Part shown: positions 9,363 to 17,182 of the stretch, piece by piece
How positions within the stretch are numbered: position 1 is the first letter of the stretch
Layout of the letters: each line of letters starts with the position of its first letter
Assembly (NCBI GenBank): GCA_038239485.1
Contig: JBBSET010000033.1
Coordinates: forward strand, 1-44,294
Direction: 5' to 3'
Source of the DNA: DASQEH01 sp038239485
Lineage (GTDB): Bacteria; Actinomycetota; Actinomycetes; Propionibacteriales; Nocardioidaceae
Length of the DNA stretch: 44,294 nucleotides
Program-made: the position numbers and the translations under genes
The notes under the pieces: generated by a model
Told to the model about the DNA's origin: nothing
The model's input: only the letters and a program-made list of their open reading frames with translations
Database searches by the model: none

Positions 9363-10766
9363 ATGCCCGGCGTTCGAGTCGAGCACGACTCCCTCGGCGA
9401 GGTAGAGGTCCCCCAGGACTCCTACTACGGGGCGCACACAGCTCGAGCCCTGTCCAACTTTCCCATCAGCGGGATCACCATCGGGAGTCATCCCGAACTG
9501 GTCGACGCGCTCGCCTGCGTCAAGCAGGCGTGTGCGTCGGTCAACGGCAGGCTCGGGAAGATCTCGCAGGACCGCGTAGAGGCAGTAATCGAAGCCTGCC
9601 AAGAGATCCGCGGCGGAGCCCTGCACGACCAGTTCGTCGTGGACGTCATCCAAGGTGGCGCGGGGACCTCGAGCAACATGAATGCCAACGAGGTCATCGC
9701 CAACCGGGCGCTCGAGCTGACCGGTCGGGAGCGCGGCGACTACGCGTACCTGCATCCGATCGACCACGTGAATGCGTCACAGAGCACGAACGACGTCTAC
9801 CCGACCGCAGCCAAGCTGGCGCTGCACATGGCCATCGACCGACTGCTCGAGGCGCTCACTCTGCTGAAGGATGCCTTCGCTGCCAAGGCCGTCGAGTTTG
9901 CGAGCGTTGTCAAGATCGGCCGAACGCAACTGCAAGATGCCGTCCCGATGACGCTAGGGCAGGAGTTCGGCGCCTACGCGGTGACCCTGGCGGAGGACAT
10001 CGAACGTCTCGTGGAAGCCCAAGCCCTCTTGCGCGAGATCAACCTGGGGGGCACCGCCATCGGGACCGGTATCACCACAGACCCCAGATTCGGTCCTGCC
10101 GTTTGCGCACAACTCTCCGACCTCGCCAGCCTGACGATGACCACAGCACCGCATCTCGTGGAAGCCACCGCGGACACGGGTGTCTTCGTCCAGCTCTCCG
10201 GCGTGCTCAAACGCGTGGCAGTCAAGCTGTCGAAGACGTGCAACGACCTGCGGCTCCTCTCATCAGGCCCCACCGCAGGTCTCGGCGAGATCAACTTGCC
10301 AGCCATGCAGGCGGGGTCAAGCATCATGCCGGGTAAGGTCAACCCCGTCATACCTGAGGTCGTGAATCAGGTCGCCTTCCAAATCATCGGCAACGACGTC
10401 ACCATCTCCTTCGCTGCCGAAGCGGGACAGCTGCAGCTGAACGCGTTCGAGCCCATCATCGTAACGTCGCTCCTGGACAGCATCCGACACCTGCGACAGG
10501 GGTGCTCGCTCCTGGCCACGCGATGCGTGCCAGGCATCACCGCCAACGTCGAGCACCTCGACGACGTGGTGAGGCACTCAGTCAGCCTCGTGACCGCGCT
10601 CCTGCCCCATCTTGGTTACGAGGTCTCCTCGGCGATCGCGGCGGAGGCCCTGATCACCAAGAAGCCGGTCGCGGACATCGTCGTAGATCGGGGTCTTCTT
10701 GAACGCGACGAGCTCGCACAGATCCTCTCACCGGCGCGACTGAGCGGACTCGCCCGCAATCCTTAG
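9363..10766 (+). CDS. aspA: Aspartate ammonia-lyase-like enzyme
   Basis: A 467-residue member of the aspartase/fumarase superfamily. The substrate and catalytic segments are present: GTSSNMNANE at 101-110, ASQSTND at 138-144, and the mobile catalytic-serine loop GSSIMPGKVNP at 318-328; the continuation VIPEVVNQVAFQ is typical of aspartase, where class II fumarases have a different sequence. The reaction would be aspartate to fumarate plus ammonia, although superfamily members can act on other amino compounds and the setting (last gene of a catabolic cassette) leaves that open. The frame also allows a TTG at 9339 overlapping the previous stop; I prefer ATG 9363 because the conserved N-terminus starts there, though no strong ribosome site is seen. 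Nothing that I can identify as a gene follows until mobile-element remnants at 11.0 kb. Confidence 0.85.
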   Translation: MPGVRVEHDSLGEVEVPQDSYYGAHTARALSNFPISGITIGSHPELVDALACVKQACASVNGRLGKISQDRVEAVIEACQEIRGGALHDQFVVDVIQGGAGTSSNMNANEVIANRALELTGRERGDYAYLHPIDHVNASQSTNDVYPTAAKLALHMAIDRLLEALTLLKDAFAAKAVEFASVVKIGRTQLQDAVPMTLGQEFGAYAVTLAEDIERLVEAQALLREINLGGTAIGTGITTDPRFGPAVCAQLSDLASLTMTTAPHLVEATADTGVFVQLSGVLKRVAVKLSKTCNDLRLLSSGPTAGLGEINLPAMQAGSSIMPGKVNPVIPEVVNQVAFQIIGNDVTISFAAEAGQLQLNAFEPIIVTSLLDSIRHLRQGCSLLATRCVPGITANVEHLDDVVRHSVSLVTALLPHLGYEVSSAIAAEALITKKPVADIVVDRGLLERDELAQILSPARLSGLARNP

Positions 10767-11024
10767 CAGCCGTCGCACCAGGGTTTCGGTCACCTCGCCG
10801 CTACGAGCTGCGCAACGCGATCTTCCATCTGGCTAAGTTCTGACGAACTCGGACAGCCGCGAAGCAGATGTGCCGCTGCACCTCGCCGCTGGTTTTATGG
10901 ACAGGCTTGTCGAGTACCGGGGTGACGCCCCCGTCGTGGCGTCACTCCGGTCTGGTTCTCGAATGTTGAGGAGCCACGGTCCAAGGCTTTGCGAGAACAG
11001 GGAACTTTCGAAGGAGAATCACAG

Positions 11025-11285
11025 ATGGCCCTGTCCATCAGCCCTGCTCGAGGTGCTTGATGCCCTGAAGGCCTCCGACTCCAAGGAAGTGATCCGTCAG
11101 GCGCTGCAGGTGACGCTGCAGCAATTGATGGACGCCGAGGCGACCACGTTCGTCGGCGCCGAGCCGCACGAGCACACCGATGTTCGGACTCACCTGCGCA
11201 ACAGCAGCCGGTTCAAGACGATCACCAGCACGGCCGGTGACCTGGACCCGTCGATCACCAAGCTCCGCACTGGGTCGTTGCTTTC
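11025..11285 (+). pseudogene. IS256-family transposase remnant (N-terminal part)
   Basis: From ATG 11025 (AAGGAG eight bases upstream) the first codons give MALS, then two bases appear lost and the frame changes to LLEVLDALKASDSKEV, VTLQQLMDAEATTFVGA and LDPSITKLRTGS, the well-known N-terminal pattern of IS256-type transposases in actinobacteria. Similarity ends near 11285 and the DDE catalytic part is absent. About 85 residues remain of a protein that is normally around 400, so this copy is dead. It abuts a truncated integrase remnant on the other strand; one end of that remnant overlaps the tail of the plus-strand reading frame, which continues meaninglessly to 11334. Confidence 0.82.
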
Positions 11286-11316
11286 CCTGTCCAAGCAGGC
11301 CTTGCCGTACATGTTC

Positions 11317-11454
11317 TCAGTCCTGCACCAGTGACGGGGGGATCTGGTACAGCGGCTTCCTCCCGAAGAACGGGTAGAAGTGCTTGGTGAGGTTGGAGAC
11401 GTTCGCCGCTCTGGTGGTGCCGTCGTGCTTGATGCGTTCGACCACGTAGGCCAT
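11317..11454 (-). pseudogene. Tyrosine recombinase (phage/ICE integrase) remnant, copy A
   Basis: Reading on the minus strand from ATG 11454 gives MAYVVERIKHDGTTR, the N-terminus of an actinobacterial tyrosine integrase, then jumps directly to VSNLTKHFYPFFGRKPL and YQIPPSLVQD, which matches the start of the core-binding domain (the usual H-x-P-x-FG-xx-PL-x-I pattern). About 80-90 residues that should lie between are missing and the catalytic domain is absent, so it is an internally deleted, truncated relic. The same two blocks occur at 35.5-35.9 kb (copy B), where the intervening DNA is still present. Its upstream side carries direct repeats (11468-11600) and then a tRNA fragment. Confidence 0.72.
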
Positions 11455-11467
11455 CGCGGTGTCCTCC

Positions 11468-11600
11468 AATGTCAGCGAGATGTCAGCAAACGTTGCCGGA
11501 ACCCGACGAAGGTCGGCGAAGGTCAGCGGAAACTCGTTTATGCATACTGGCCTGCGGTGATACCTCACACAGCCTCACTTTGAGCGTACAGCGAGACCGC
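11468..11600. repeat. Integrase-flanking repeat, copy A (possible arm-type recombinase sites)
   Basis: This stretch recurs with scattered mismatches at 35890-36010. It begins AATGTCAGCGAG, has GTCAGC at about 11471, 11482 and 11522 in the same orientation, and ends near GAGCG before 11600. Repeated short direct repeats immediately upstream of a tyrosine recombinase gene and next to an att site are what arm-type binding sites look like; that assignment is inference. Both copies have the recombinase start on their left and read in the same direction. Confidence 0.6.
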
Positions 11601-11622
11601 TCTGAATTGATTGGTGGTTTCT

Positions 11623-11666
11623 CTCATAACCCAGAGGTCGCAGGTTCAAATCCTGCCCCCGCTACT
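11623..11666 (+). other. 3' fragment of an initiator tRNA-Met gene (att-site remnant)
   Basis: The stretch begins at the anticodon loop with CTCATAACCCAG (anticodon CAT at 11625-11627), continues through the variable region and the T arm GGTTCAAATCC, and ends with the acceptor strand CCCCGCT. The matching anticodon-stem 5' strand (CTGGG), the D arm and the acceptor 5' strand are absent from the bases upstream, so this is not a functional tRNA. A 3' tRNA fragment starting in the anticodon loop, placed 169 bases from an integrase start, is the classic product of element integration at a tRNA 3' end. The intact gene would be expected outside this window. Confidence 0.8.
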
Positions 11667-12100
11667 GATAAAACCGCAGGTCAGGGCCGGGTTCGTGGGT
11701 CACCACGCACCCGGCTCGCCTGTTCAATGTCCGCATGATGTCCCGCGGAAACTGCGCAGACATAAGACCCTTGTCGGTGCTTCTCCGAACACCATCGAGG
11801 CCTGGCGGAGCGCAGCGAAAGTCAGAATCACTGACCTCTTGATCGCTGACCCAGAGGTCATCTCGATTCGCCAGGTGGTCGCGGAGCGGGTGGAGGGAAT
11901 TGCACGCTCCCATGTTCGCCTGTACATCCTCGATCTCGGTGACGGTGGCGGGCTCGCCCTCGAGCCCGACTCACAGCCATTCCATGTTATGTACTGAACT
12001 GCCGGACGGCTTGATCAGCGACTTCCACGCGCTGAAGCTGGTGGGCGACGGCGCCGATGAACCCAAGGCGACCCGACCCCGGAGCGGGTTCACAGTGTGG
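11667..12100. other. No recognisable gene
   Basis: About 430 bases between the tRNA fragment and the purine regulon. A plus-strand frame that runs from inside the tRNA fragment to 11997 encodes a readable but unrecognised tail (with SPNTIEAWRSAAKV and ADPEVISIRQVVAERV); it has no start of its own, so it may be a gene remnant or chance. I see no promoter or terminator that I would defend. Confidence 0.4.
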
Positions 12101-12105
12101 CCATT

Positions 12106-12120
12106 TCCCGCCATACGGAA
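12106..12120. promoter_or_regulatory. Operator-like palindrome (purine regulon site 1)
   Basis: TCCCG-CCATA-CGGAA, one mismatch from the palindrome TTCCG-N5-CGGAA found before four units of the cluster. It ends 38 bases before the GTG of the DUF6986 gene, where a repressor could cover the promoter. A second imperfect GGAAT-N4-TATCC pair overlaps its right arm (12118-12131). Confidence 0.6.
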
Positions 12121-12158
12121 TATAGTATCCGTCTGTCGAGAGCCTAGGGAGTTGACTT

Positions 12159-13454
12159 GTGAACGACCAGATCCAGTCAGGCGAGGCCAACCAGGCCTCG
12201 AAGGCTGTCACTGCCCCTGCTGCCCTTGCCGTCGCGGCCACCCTGAGCGATGTGCTCGACGCACGCCTAGCTGCCGCCGATACCGCGCTGTCGGCCGGCT
12301 ATCGCGGAGACAGCCCCCATCGGCAGCCCGTGCACACGGTGTACATCGCCGCGCCCCTGTTCCAGGCCGACTCAGGCCCGCGATGGGGCCGGGCAGCGCT
12401 GGCGGCGATCGACGAGTGCGGCGAGCTTTTCAACGAGGTCGCAGGCGGCGAGGACCTTGTCGACAAGGTTCGCGCAAAGCTGGCCGCGGAACCGATCGAG
12501 GACGTTCGCATCGACTTCGAGGACGGCTACGGCGCCCCTGGTGACGACGTCGAGGATCGCGATGTCGACTCAGCAGCCAGGAATCTGGCGCTGGCGATCG
12601 AGATCGGCGCCGCGCCGCCGTCTCGAGGGATCCGGTTCAAGAGCCTCGAGGCGCCCACCCGCCGGCGGGGGGTGCGCACGCTGACCCTGTTCCTCGCCCG
12701 CTTCCTGGAGTATGGCGCGCCCATGGACGGCTTCGTGGTGACACTGCCCAAGATCACCAGCCTCGAGCAGGTTGAGGCGATGACAGATCTCACTTCGCGG
12801 CTCGAGGAATCGCTCGGACTGTCCAGTCACAGTCTGCGCTTCGAACTGCAGATCGAGACGCCGCAGTCGATCCTCGGTCCGGACGGCAGTGCCTTGGTCG
12901 CGCGGATGATCCATGCGAGCGACCGCCGGGTGACCGCCCTGCACTACGGCACGTACGACTACTCCGCCTTCTGCGGCATCCCCGCCGCCTACCAAAGCAT
13001 GGAGCACCCTGTCGCCGACCACGCCAAGGCTGTCATGCAGGCTGCCGCTGCCGGAACCGGCGTCCGGCTCTCAGACGGGTCGACCAATGTCCTGCCGGTG
13101 GGTGGTCCAGACGAGGTACGGCTCGGGTGGGAGTTGCACGCCCGATTGGTACGCCGCTCCCTCGAGCGCGGCTACTACCAGGGTTGGGACCTTCACCCGG
13201 CCCAGCTGCCCACCCGCTTCGCCGCTACATATGCGTTCTTCATCGGGGGATTCCGCGAAGCGGCCGGCCGCCTCCGGAACTACATGGAGGATGCCGGCGC
13301 CACCGTGATGGACGAACCGGCCACGGCGCGAGCCCTGGCTGACTTTCTCGTACGCGGCGTCGACTGCGGTGCGCTGTCGCTGGACGAGGCAGCCCATGCG
13401 ACCGGCCAGGACTCTCGCACGTTGACGGCGCTGGCCAGACCACGACGCACATAG
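12159..13454 (+). CDS. DUF6986 family protein, CitE/HpcH-HpaI aldolase-like fold
   Basis: A 431-residue protein related to the citrate lyase beta/HpcH-HpaI TIM-barrel superfamily. The acidic metal site is visible as DFEDGYGAPGDD (D119, E121), the second acidic motif as QIETP at 231-235, and LHYGTYDYSA at 261-270 corresponds to the superfamily's C-terminal barrel motif. Members cleave or form C-C bonds beside a carboxylate, often with CoA thioesters; the function of this subfamily is not known to me. It starts the purine regulon and has its own operator, so glyoxylate or another purine-derived acid is a reasonable substrate guess (for instance a malate-synthase-like condensation), which is inference only. 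GTG 12159 has AGGGAG eight bases upstream. It is monocistronic: 186 bases and a new operator separate it from uricase. Confidence 0.78.
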   Translation: MNDQIQSGEANQASKAVTAPAALAVAATLSDVLDARLAAADTALSAGYRGDSPHRQPVHTVYIAAPLFQADSGPRWGRAALAAIDECGELFNEVAGGEDLVDKVRAKLAAEPIEDVRIDFEDGYGAPGDDVEDRDVDSAARNLALAIEIGAAPPSRGIRFKSLEAPTRRRGVRTLTLFLARFLEYGAPMDGFVVTLPKITSLEQVEAMTDLTSRLEESLGLSSHSLRFELQIETPQSILGPDGSALVARMIHASDRRVTALHYGTYDYSAFCGIPAAYQSMEHPVADHAKAVMQAAAAGTGVRLSDGSTNVLPVGGPDEVRLGWELHARLVRRSLERGYYQGWDLHPAQLPTRFAATYAFFIGGFREAAGRLRNYMEDAGATVMDEPATARALADFLVRGVDCGALSLDEAAHATGQDSRTLTALARPRRT

Positions 13455-13603
13455 CACGACGCCCTCGTCGTCGCTCACGTGGCGCCGCAGCCGTCCAGAG
13501 TCGCCAGTCGCCTGCTGGTACCCGCGCGGACGTGATCTGCATCACCGACACGGTTGACGCGACGGTCGGCATCCCTCTATGGTTTCCGGCAGACAGGATT
13601 GTA

Positions 13604-13620
13604 TTTCCGCTGATCGGAAA
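13604..13620. promoter_or_regulatory. Operator-like palindrome (purine regulon site 2)
   Basis: A perfect palindrome TTTCCG-CTGAT-CGGAAA, twenty bases before the uricase start and just before its ribosome site. It is the best match among the five sites and probably controls the uricase-permease-OHCU-HIU-deaminase unit. Confidence 0.7.
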
Positions 13621-13640
13621 TGTAAGGAGTAGTTAACCGC

Positions 13641-14558
13641 ATGAGCATCGTGTTGGGAAGCAACCAGTACGGCAAGGCCGAGAACCGGGTCGTCCGCATC
13701 TACCGCGACACCGACCACCACGAGATCCGCGACCTCAACGTCTCGACCTCCCTGCGCGGTGCCTTCGAAGCTGCCCACATCACCGGCGACCAGTCGCAGG
13801 TGCTCCCCACGGACACCCAGAAGAACACGGCCTTCGCCTACGCCAAGGAGCGCGGCGTCACGTCTCCGGAGGACTACGCGTTAGCGCTCGGAACCCATTT
13901 CCTCGACGCCACGCCGGTTGCCACCGGCGCCCGGATCGGGGTCGAAGAATATGCGTGGGACCGGATCGAAGTCGACGGCTCCGGCCACGATCATTCGTTC
14001 GTCCGGCGTGGCACCGAGGTCCGTACCAGTGTGGTGACCATCGACGGACGCGGTGATGACCAGCGCTTATGGGTTGTCTCGGGCTTCACCGACCTGGTGG
14101 TGCTGAAGTCGACGGGCTCGGAGTTCAAGGGCTTCCTCAAGGACTCGTACACGACCCTGCAGGAGACCGACGACCGCATCATGGCCACCTCGCTGACCGC
14201 GCGGTGGCGATACGAGGGCACGACGGTGGAGCGCGATACGGACTTCGACGCCGTCTACGAGGACATCAAGGCGATCATGATGAGCGCGTTCGCCTCGACG
14301 TACAGCCGAGCTCTGCAAGAGACCTTGTATGTGATGGGCGAACGGGTTCTGCAGGCGTATCCCCAGGTGGCCGAGGTGAAGTTCTCCGCTCCCAACAAGC
14401 ACCACTTCCTGGTCGACCTCGCGCCATTCGGCCTGGAGAACAACGGTGAGGTCTTCATCGCCGCCGACCGTCCCTACGGCCTGATCGAGGCGGCGCTGAC
14501 CCGCGACGACTCCTCCGACGCGGGGTTGGCTTGGCTGAGCGTCCCAGGCTTCGCCTGA
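13641..14558 (+). CDS. Urate oxidase (uricase)
   Basis: A 305-residue cofactor-free uricase made of two tunnelling-fold (T-fold) domains. The catalytic Lys and Thr are recognisable as K12 (NQYGKAENRV) and T57 in TDTQKNTAF, and the histidine as H254/H255 in NKHHFLVDL. It oxidises urate with O2 to 5-hydroxyisourate and peroxide in the cytosol. Length is normal. AAGGAG lies 12 bases before ATG 13641, and a perfect operator palindrome overlaps the region just upstream. The product is passed to the HIU hydrolase and OHCU decarboxylase encoded downstream. Start is well supported because the conserved N-terminal strand begins at once. Confidence 0.95.
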   Translation: MSIVLGSNQYGKAENRVVRIYRDTDHHEIRDLNVSTSLRGAFEAAHITGDQSQVLPTDTQKNTAFAYAKERGVTSPEDYALALGTHFLDATPVATGARIGVEEYAWDRIEVDGSGHDHSFVRRGTEVRTSVVTIDGRGDDQRLWVVSGFTDLVVLKSTGSEFKGFLKDSYTTLQETDDRIMATSLTARWRYEGTTVERDTDFDAVYEDIKAIMMSAFASTYSRALQETLYVMGERVLQAYPQVAEVKFSAPNKHHFLVDLAPFGLENNGEVFIAADRPYGLIEAALTRDDSSDAGLAWLSVPGFA

Positions 14559-14663
14559 TCCCCATGAGTCCTACGGACACCGTGACACCGAAGCCCGCAG
14601 AGTCCCGCGCGACAGCGCACCGCAACACCCACCAAGCAGGTGCAGAGAAGTGGAAGGTGTGAG

Positions 14664-16646
14664 ATGAGCACAGTCACAACCGGAGCGAAGAAGTACACCG
14701 GACATCCGGTCGACGAGGTCTTGCCGCCCCAGCAGCTCGCGATCTATGGCATCCAACACGTGATGGCGTTCTATGCCGGCGCCGTCATCGTCCCGATCCT
14801 GCTCGCGGGAGCGATCGGACTGACCAACGGCCAGCTGATCCACCTGATCAACGCCGACCTCTTCACTTGCGGAATCGCCTCGATCCTGCAGTCGGTCGGG
14901 ATCTGGAAGATCGGAGTCCGGCTTCCGTTGCTGCAAGGGGTGACGTTCACCGCTGTGACACCGATGATCATCATCGGGCTCGACCACGGCGGCGGCGCAG
15001 GCAGCCTCGTCTACATCTACGGTGCGGTGATCGTCGCGGGTCTGTTCACGCTCTTGATCGCGCCGTTCTACTCCCAGCTGGTGCGGTTCTTCCCACCCGT
15101 GGTGACCGGCACCGTGATCACGATCATCGGGATCACCTTGATCCCCGTCGCTGCCTTCGACGCCGGTGGGGGCCAATTCGCCTTCTTCAACCCGGACCTG
15201 GTGCCCGCCAACCTGAAGTTCGGGAGCTACACGAACCTGTCCCTGGCGGTGTTCACCGTGCTCGTCATCTTGGCTCTGACCCGGTTCACCCGGGGCTTCC
15301 TACAGACCGTCGCCGTCCTGGCAGGTCTGGTTATCGGCACGGCGGTCGCGGCGCTGGTGAGCGACGGTTCGGGTGGCAAGGTGGCAACGTTCGGAGCGGT
15401 CAGCGGGGCGGACTGGATCGGCTTCACCGGCCCCTTCCACTTCGGAGCCCCGAAGTTCGCGGTCGTCCCCATCCTGTTGATGATCGTGGTCATGCTGATC
15501 ACCGCCGTCGAGACCACCGGCGACGTGTACGCGACCGGGCAGATCGTCGAGAAGCCGATCGCGAAGAGCGACATCGCGGCGGCCCTGCGCGCCGACGGCA
15601 TCGCCACCTTCCTCGGTGGGGTGATGAACTCCTTCCCGTACACCTGCTTCGCCGAGAACGTCGGGCTGGTGCGGCTGACCCGGGTCAAGAGTCGATGGGT
15701 GGTCGCCACCGCGGGTGCAATCATGATCGTTCTGGGCCTGCTGCCGAAGGCCGGCGCGATCGTCTCCAGCATCCCCTCTTCGGTTCTCGGGGGAGCCGCC
15801 CTGGTGATGTTCGGGACGGTGGCTGCGGTCGGCATCCAGACCCTTGGTCGCGTCGACTTCAACAACCACCGCAACGTGATCGTCGTTGCGGTGAGCGTGG
15901 CGATCGCGATGATTCCGGTCGGCCTGCCGCAGGTCGACGGCACCTCGGCGTTTCTCGTCGCGATGCCGAAGAACGTCCAGGCGTTCCTCAACTCCGGTAT
16001 CACCATGGGCAGCATCACCGCGATCTTGCTGAACCTGTTGCTGAACTACTTCGGCGGCCGGCCAGACACGGCGGAGGTTATCGGACACCGGGTCGACGTA
16101 ACGACCCTGAACACCATGCCGCGCGAGCAGTTCGTGGCGATGGTCGCTCCGGCGTACCAGCACGACGTGGGCATTGCCGAGGCCGTCGCCGACGAGCGCC
16201 CCTTCACCGACGCCAACGGGCTACGCGCGGCGATGCAGGACACGCTGTTCTCCCTGTCGGGGCAGCAGCAGACCGAGCTGATGCGGAGCTACCCGACGCT
16301 GGCCGGTTCGGACCTGTCCACCGTCGACCAGAGCAACCGGTCCTTCGTGGACCAGGCGGCAGCAGGGCTGACCTTCCTGGGCGAAGAGGACCAGCTGGCG
16401 TTCGCGGAGATCAACGAGGCGTACCGGGACAAGTTCGGGTTCCCGTTGATCGTCGCTGCTCGCGAGCTGTCGTCGGAGCAGGTCCTCGAACAGGCGCTGC
16501 AGCGACTGGACAACTCGCCGACGCAGGAGCATGCGGCCGCGCTGCTGGAGATCGCCAAGATCGCCAACCACCGGTTGGAGGACGTCGTCGAGGACACCAC
16601 GCCGATGCGTGAGACCCGCTCGGCGAGCCTGCAGCGGCTGCACTAG
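14664..16646 (+). CDS. NCS2 xanthine/urate-type permease fused to an OHCU-decarboxylase-like domain
   Basis: A 660-residue protein. Residues 1-470 form a nucleobase-cation-symporter-2 transporter (about twelve to fourteen membrane spans) with QGVTFTAVTP at 91-100 and the family motif ETTGDVYATGQ at 283-293, where the glutamate is normally substrate-binding. Residues about 481-642 form an OHCU decarboxylase-like helical domain (FTDANGLRAAM, LAGSD, YRDKFGFPLIVAAR). In OHCU decarboxylases the catalytic His of the HP-x-LAG motif and a downstream Glu are needed; here the positions read Tyr543 (RSYPTLAG) and Asp563 (FVDQAAAGL). The domain may thus be inactive, altered or structural. ATG 14664 has GGAAGG upstream. 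The uptake substrate is probably urate or xanthine. It ends two bases before the gene for an intact OHCU decarboxylase. Confidence 0.9.
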   Translation: MSTVTTGAKKYTGHPVDEVLPPQQLAIYGIQHVMAFYAGAVIVPILLAGAIGLTNGQLIHLINADLFTCGIASILQSVGIWKIGVRLPLLQGVTFTAVTPMIIIGLDHGGGAGSLVYIYGAVIVAGLFTLLIAPFYSQLVRFFPPVVTGTVITIIGITLIPVAAFDAGGGQFAFFNPDLVPANLKFGSYTNLSLAVFTVLVILALTRFTRGFLQTVAVLAGLVIGTAVAALVSDGSGGKVATFGAVSGADWIGFTGPFHFGAPKFAVVPILLMIVVMLITAVETTGDVYATGQIVEKPIAKSDIAAALRADGIATFLGGVMNSFPYTCFAENVGLVRLTRVKSRWVVATAGAIMIVLGLLPKAGAIVSSIPSSVLGGAALVMFGTVAAVGIQTLGRVDFNNHRNVIVVAVSVAIAMIPVGLPQVDGTSAFLVAMPKNVQAFLNSGITMGSITAILLNLLLNYFGGRPDTAEVIGHRVDVTTLNTMPREQFVAMVAPAYQHDVGIAEAVADERPFTDANGLRAAMQDTLFSLSGQQQTELMRSYPTLAGSDLSTVDQSNRSFVDQAAAGLTFLGEEDQLAFAEINEAYRDKFGFPLIVAARELSSEQVLEQALQRLDNSPTQEHAAALLEIAKIANHRLEDVVEDTTPMRETRSASLQRLH

Positions 16647-16648
16647 CC

Positions 16649-17182
16649 GTGGAGGTGGCCGAGGCAGCCTCCGGGCTGCACGAGTTCAACGGCGCGCCGG
16701 TCGACCAGTTGCTGCCCGGGCTGCTGACGCTCACCGCGTCTCCAGCGTGGGCGCAGGCGCTGGTCGCGGGCCGTCCCTACCACGACGTCGACGCCCTGCT
16801 CGCCACCTCCGACGAGCAGGTGCTCGGGCTCGACGTCGCCCAGATCGACCTCGCGCTCGCCGAGCATCCACGTATCGGTGAACGAGCCGGCGGCGGCGAC
16901 CAGTTGGCCGCGGCCCGCTCGGCCCGGGAGCAGGCGGCGATGTCGAGCGCCGACGGCGCCCTCCAGGAGCAGATGGCACGCGGCAACGCCGACTACGAGC
17001 AGCGGTTCGGCCGGATCTACCTGGTGGCAGCCACCGGTCGCAGCGCCGACGAGCTGCTCGAACTCCTGCAGGCACGGCTTGGCAACGACCCCGACACGGA
17101 GCTCGAGGTCGTCCGGGACGAGCTCGCGAGAATTACCCGCATCCGACTGATTGACATGCTCAGCCGCAGGGAGGCTTTATGA
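16649..17182 (+). CDS. 2-oxo-4-hydroxy-4-carboxy-5-ureidoimidazoline (OHCU) decarboxylase
   Basis: A 177-residue standalone enzyme that decarboxylates OHCU to S-allantoin. The catalytic residues are in place: H73-P74 in LAEHPRIGE and E94 in SAREQAAM, with the FGRIYLVAATGR segment (R131) near the end. It begins with GTG 16649 two bases after the permease-fusion stop; a GTG at 16655 is also possible and neither has a clear ribosome site, so translational coupling is likely. Its stop overlaps the next start in ATGA. Because this copy keeps the residues that the fused domain has lost, it is the probable working enzyme. Confidence 0.9.
   Translation: MEVAEAASGLHEFNGAPVDQLLPGLLTLTASPAWAQALVAGRPYHDVDALLATSDEQVLGLDVAQIDLALAEHPRIGERAGGGDQLAAARSAREQAAMSSADGALQEQMARGNADYEQRFGRIYLVAATGRSADELLELLQARLGNDPDTELEVVRDELARITRIRLIDMLSRREAL

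Noticed and set aside
11611..11997. Plus-strand frame through the tRNA fragment
   Set aside because: Its first part (SQVQILPP) is simply translated tRNA T-arm sequence, a familiar artefact; the remainder is unrecognised.
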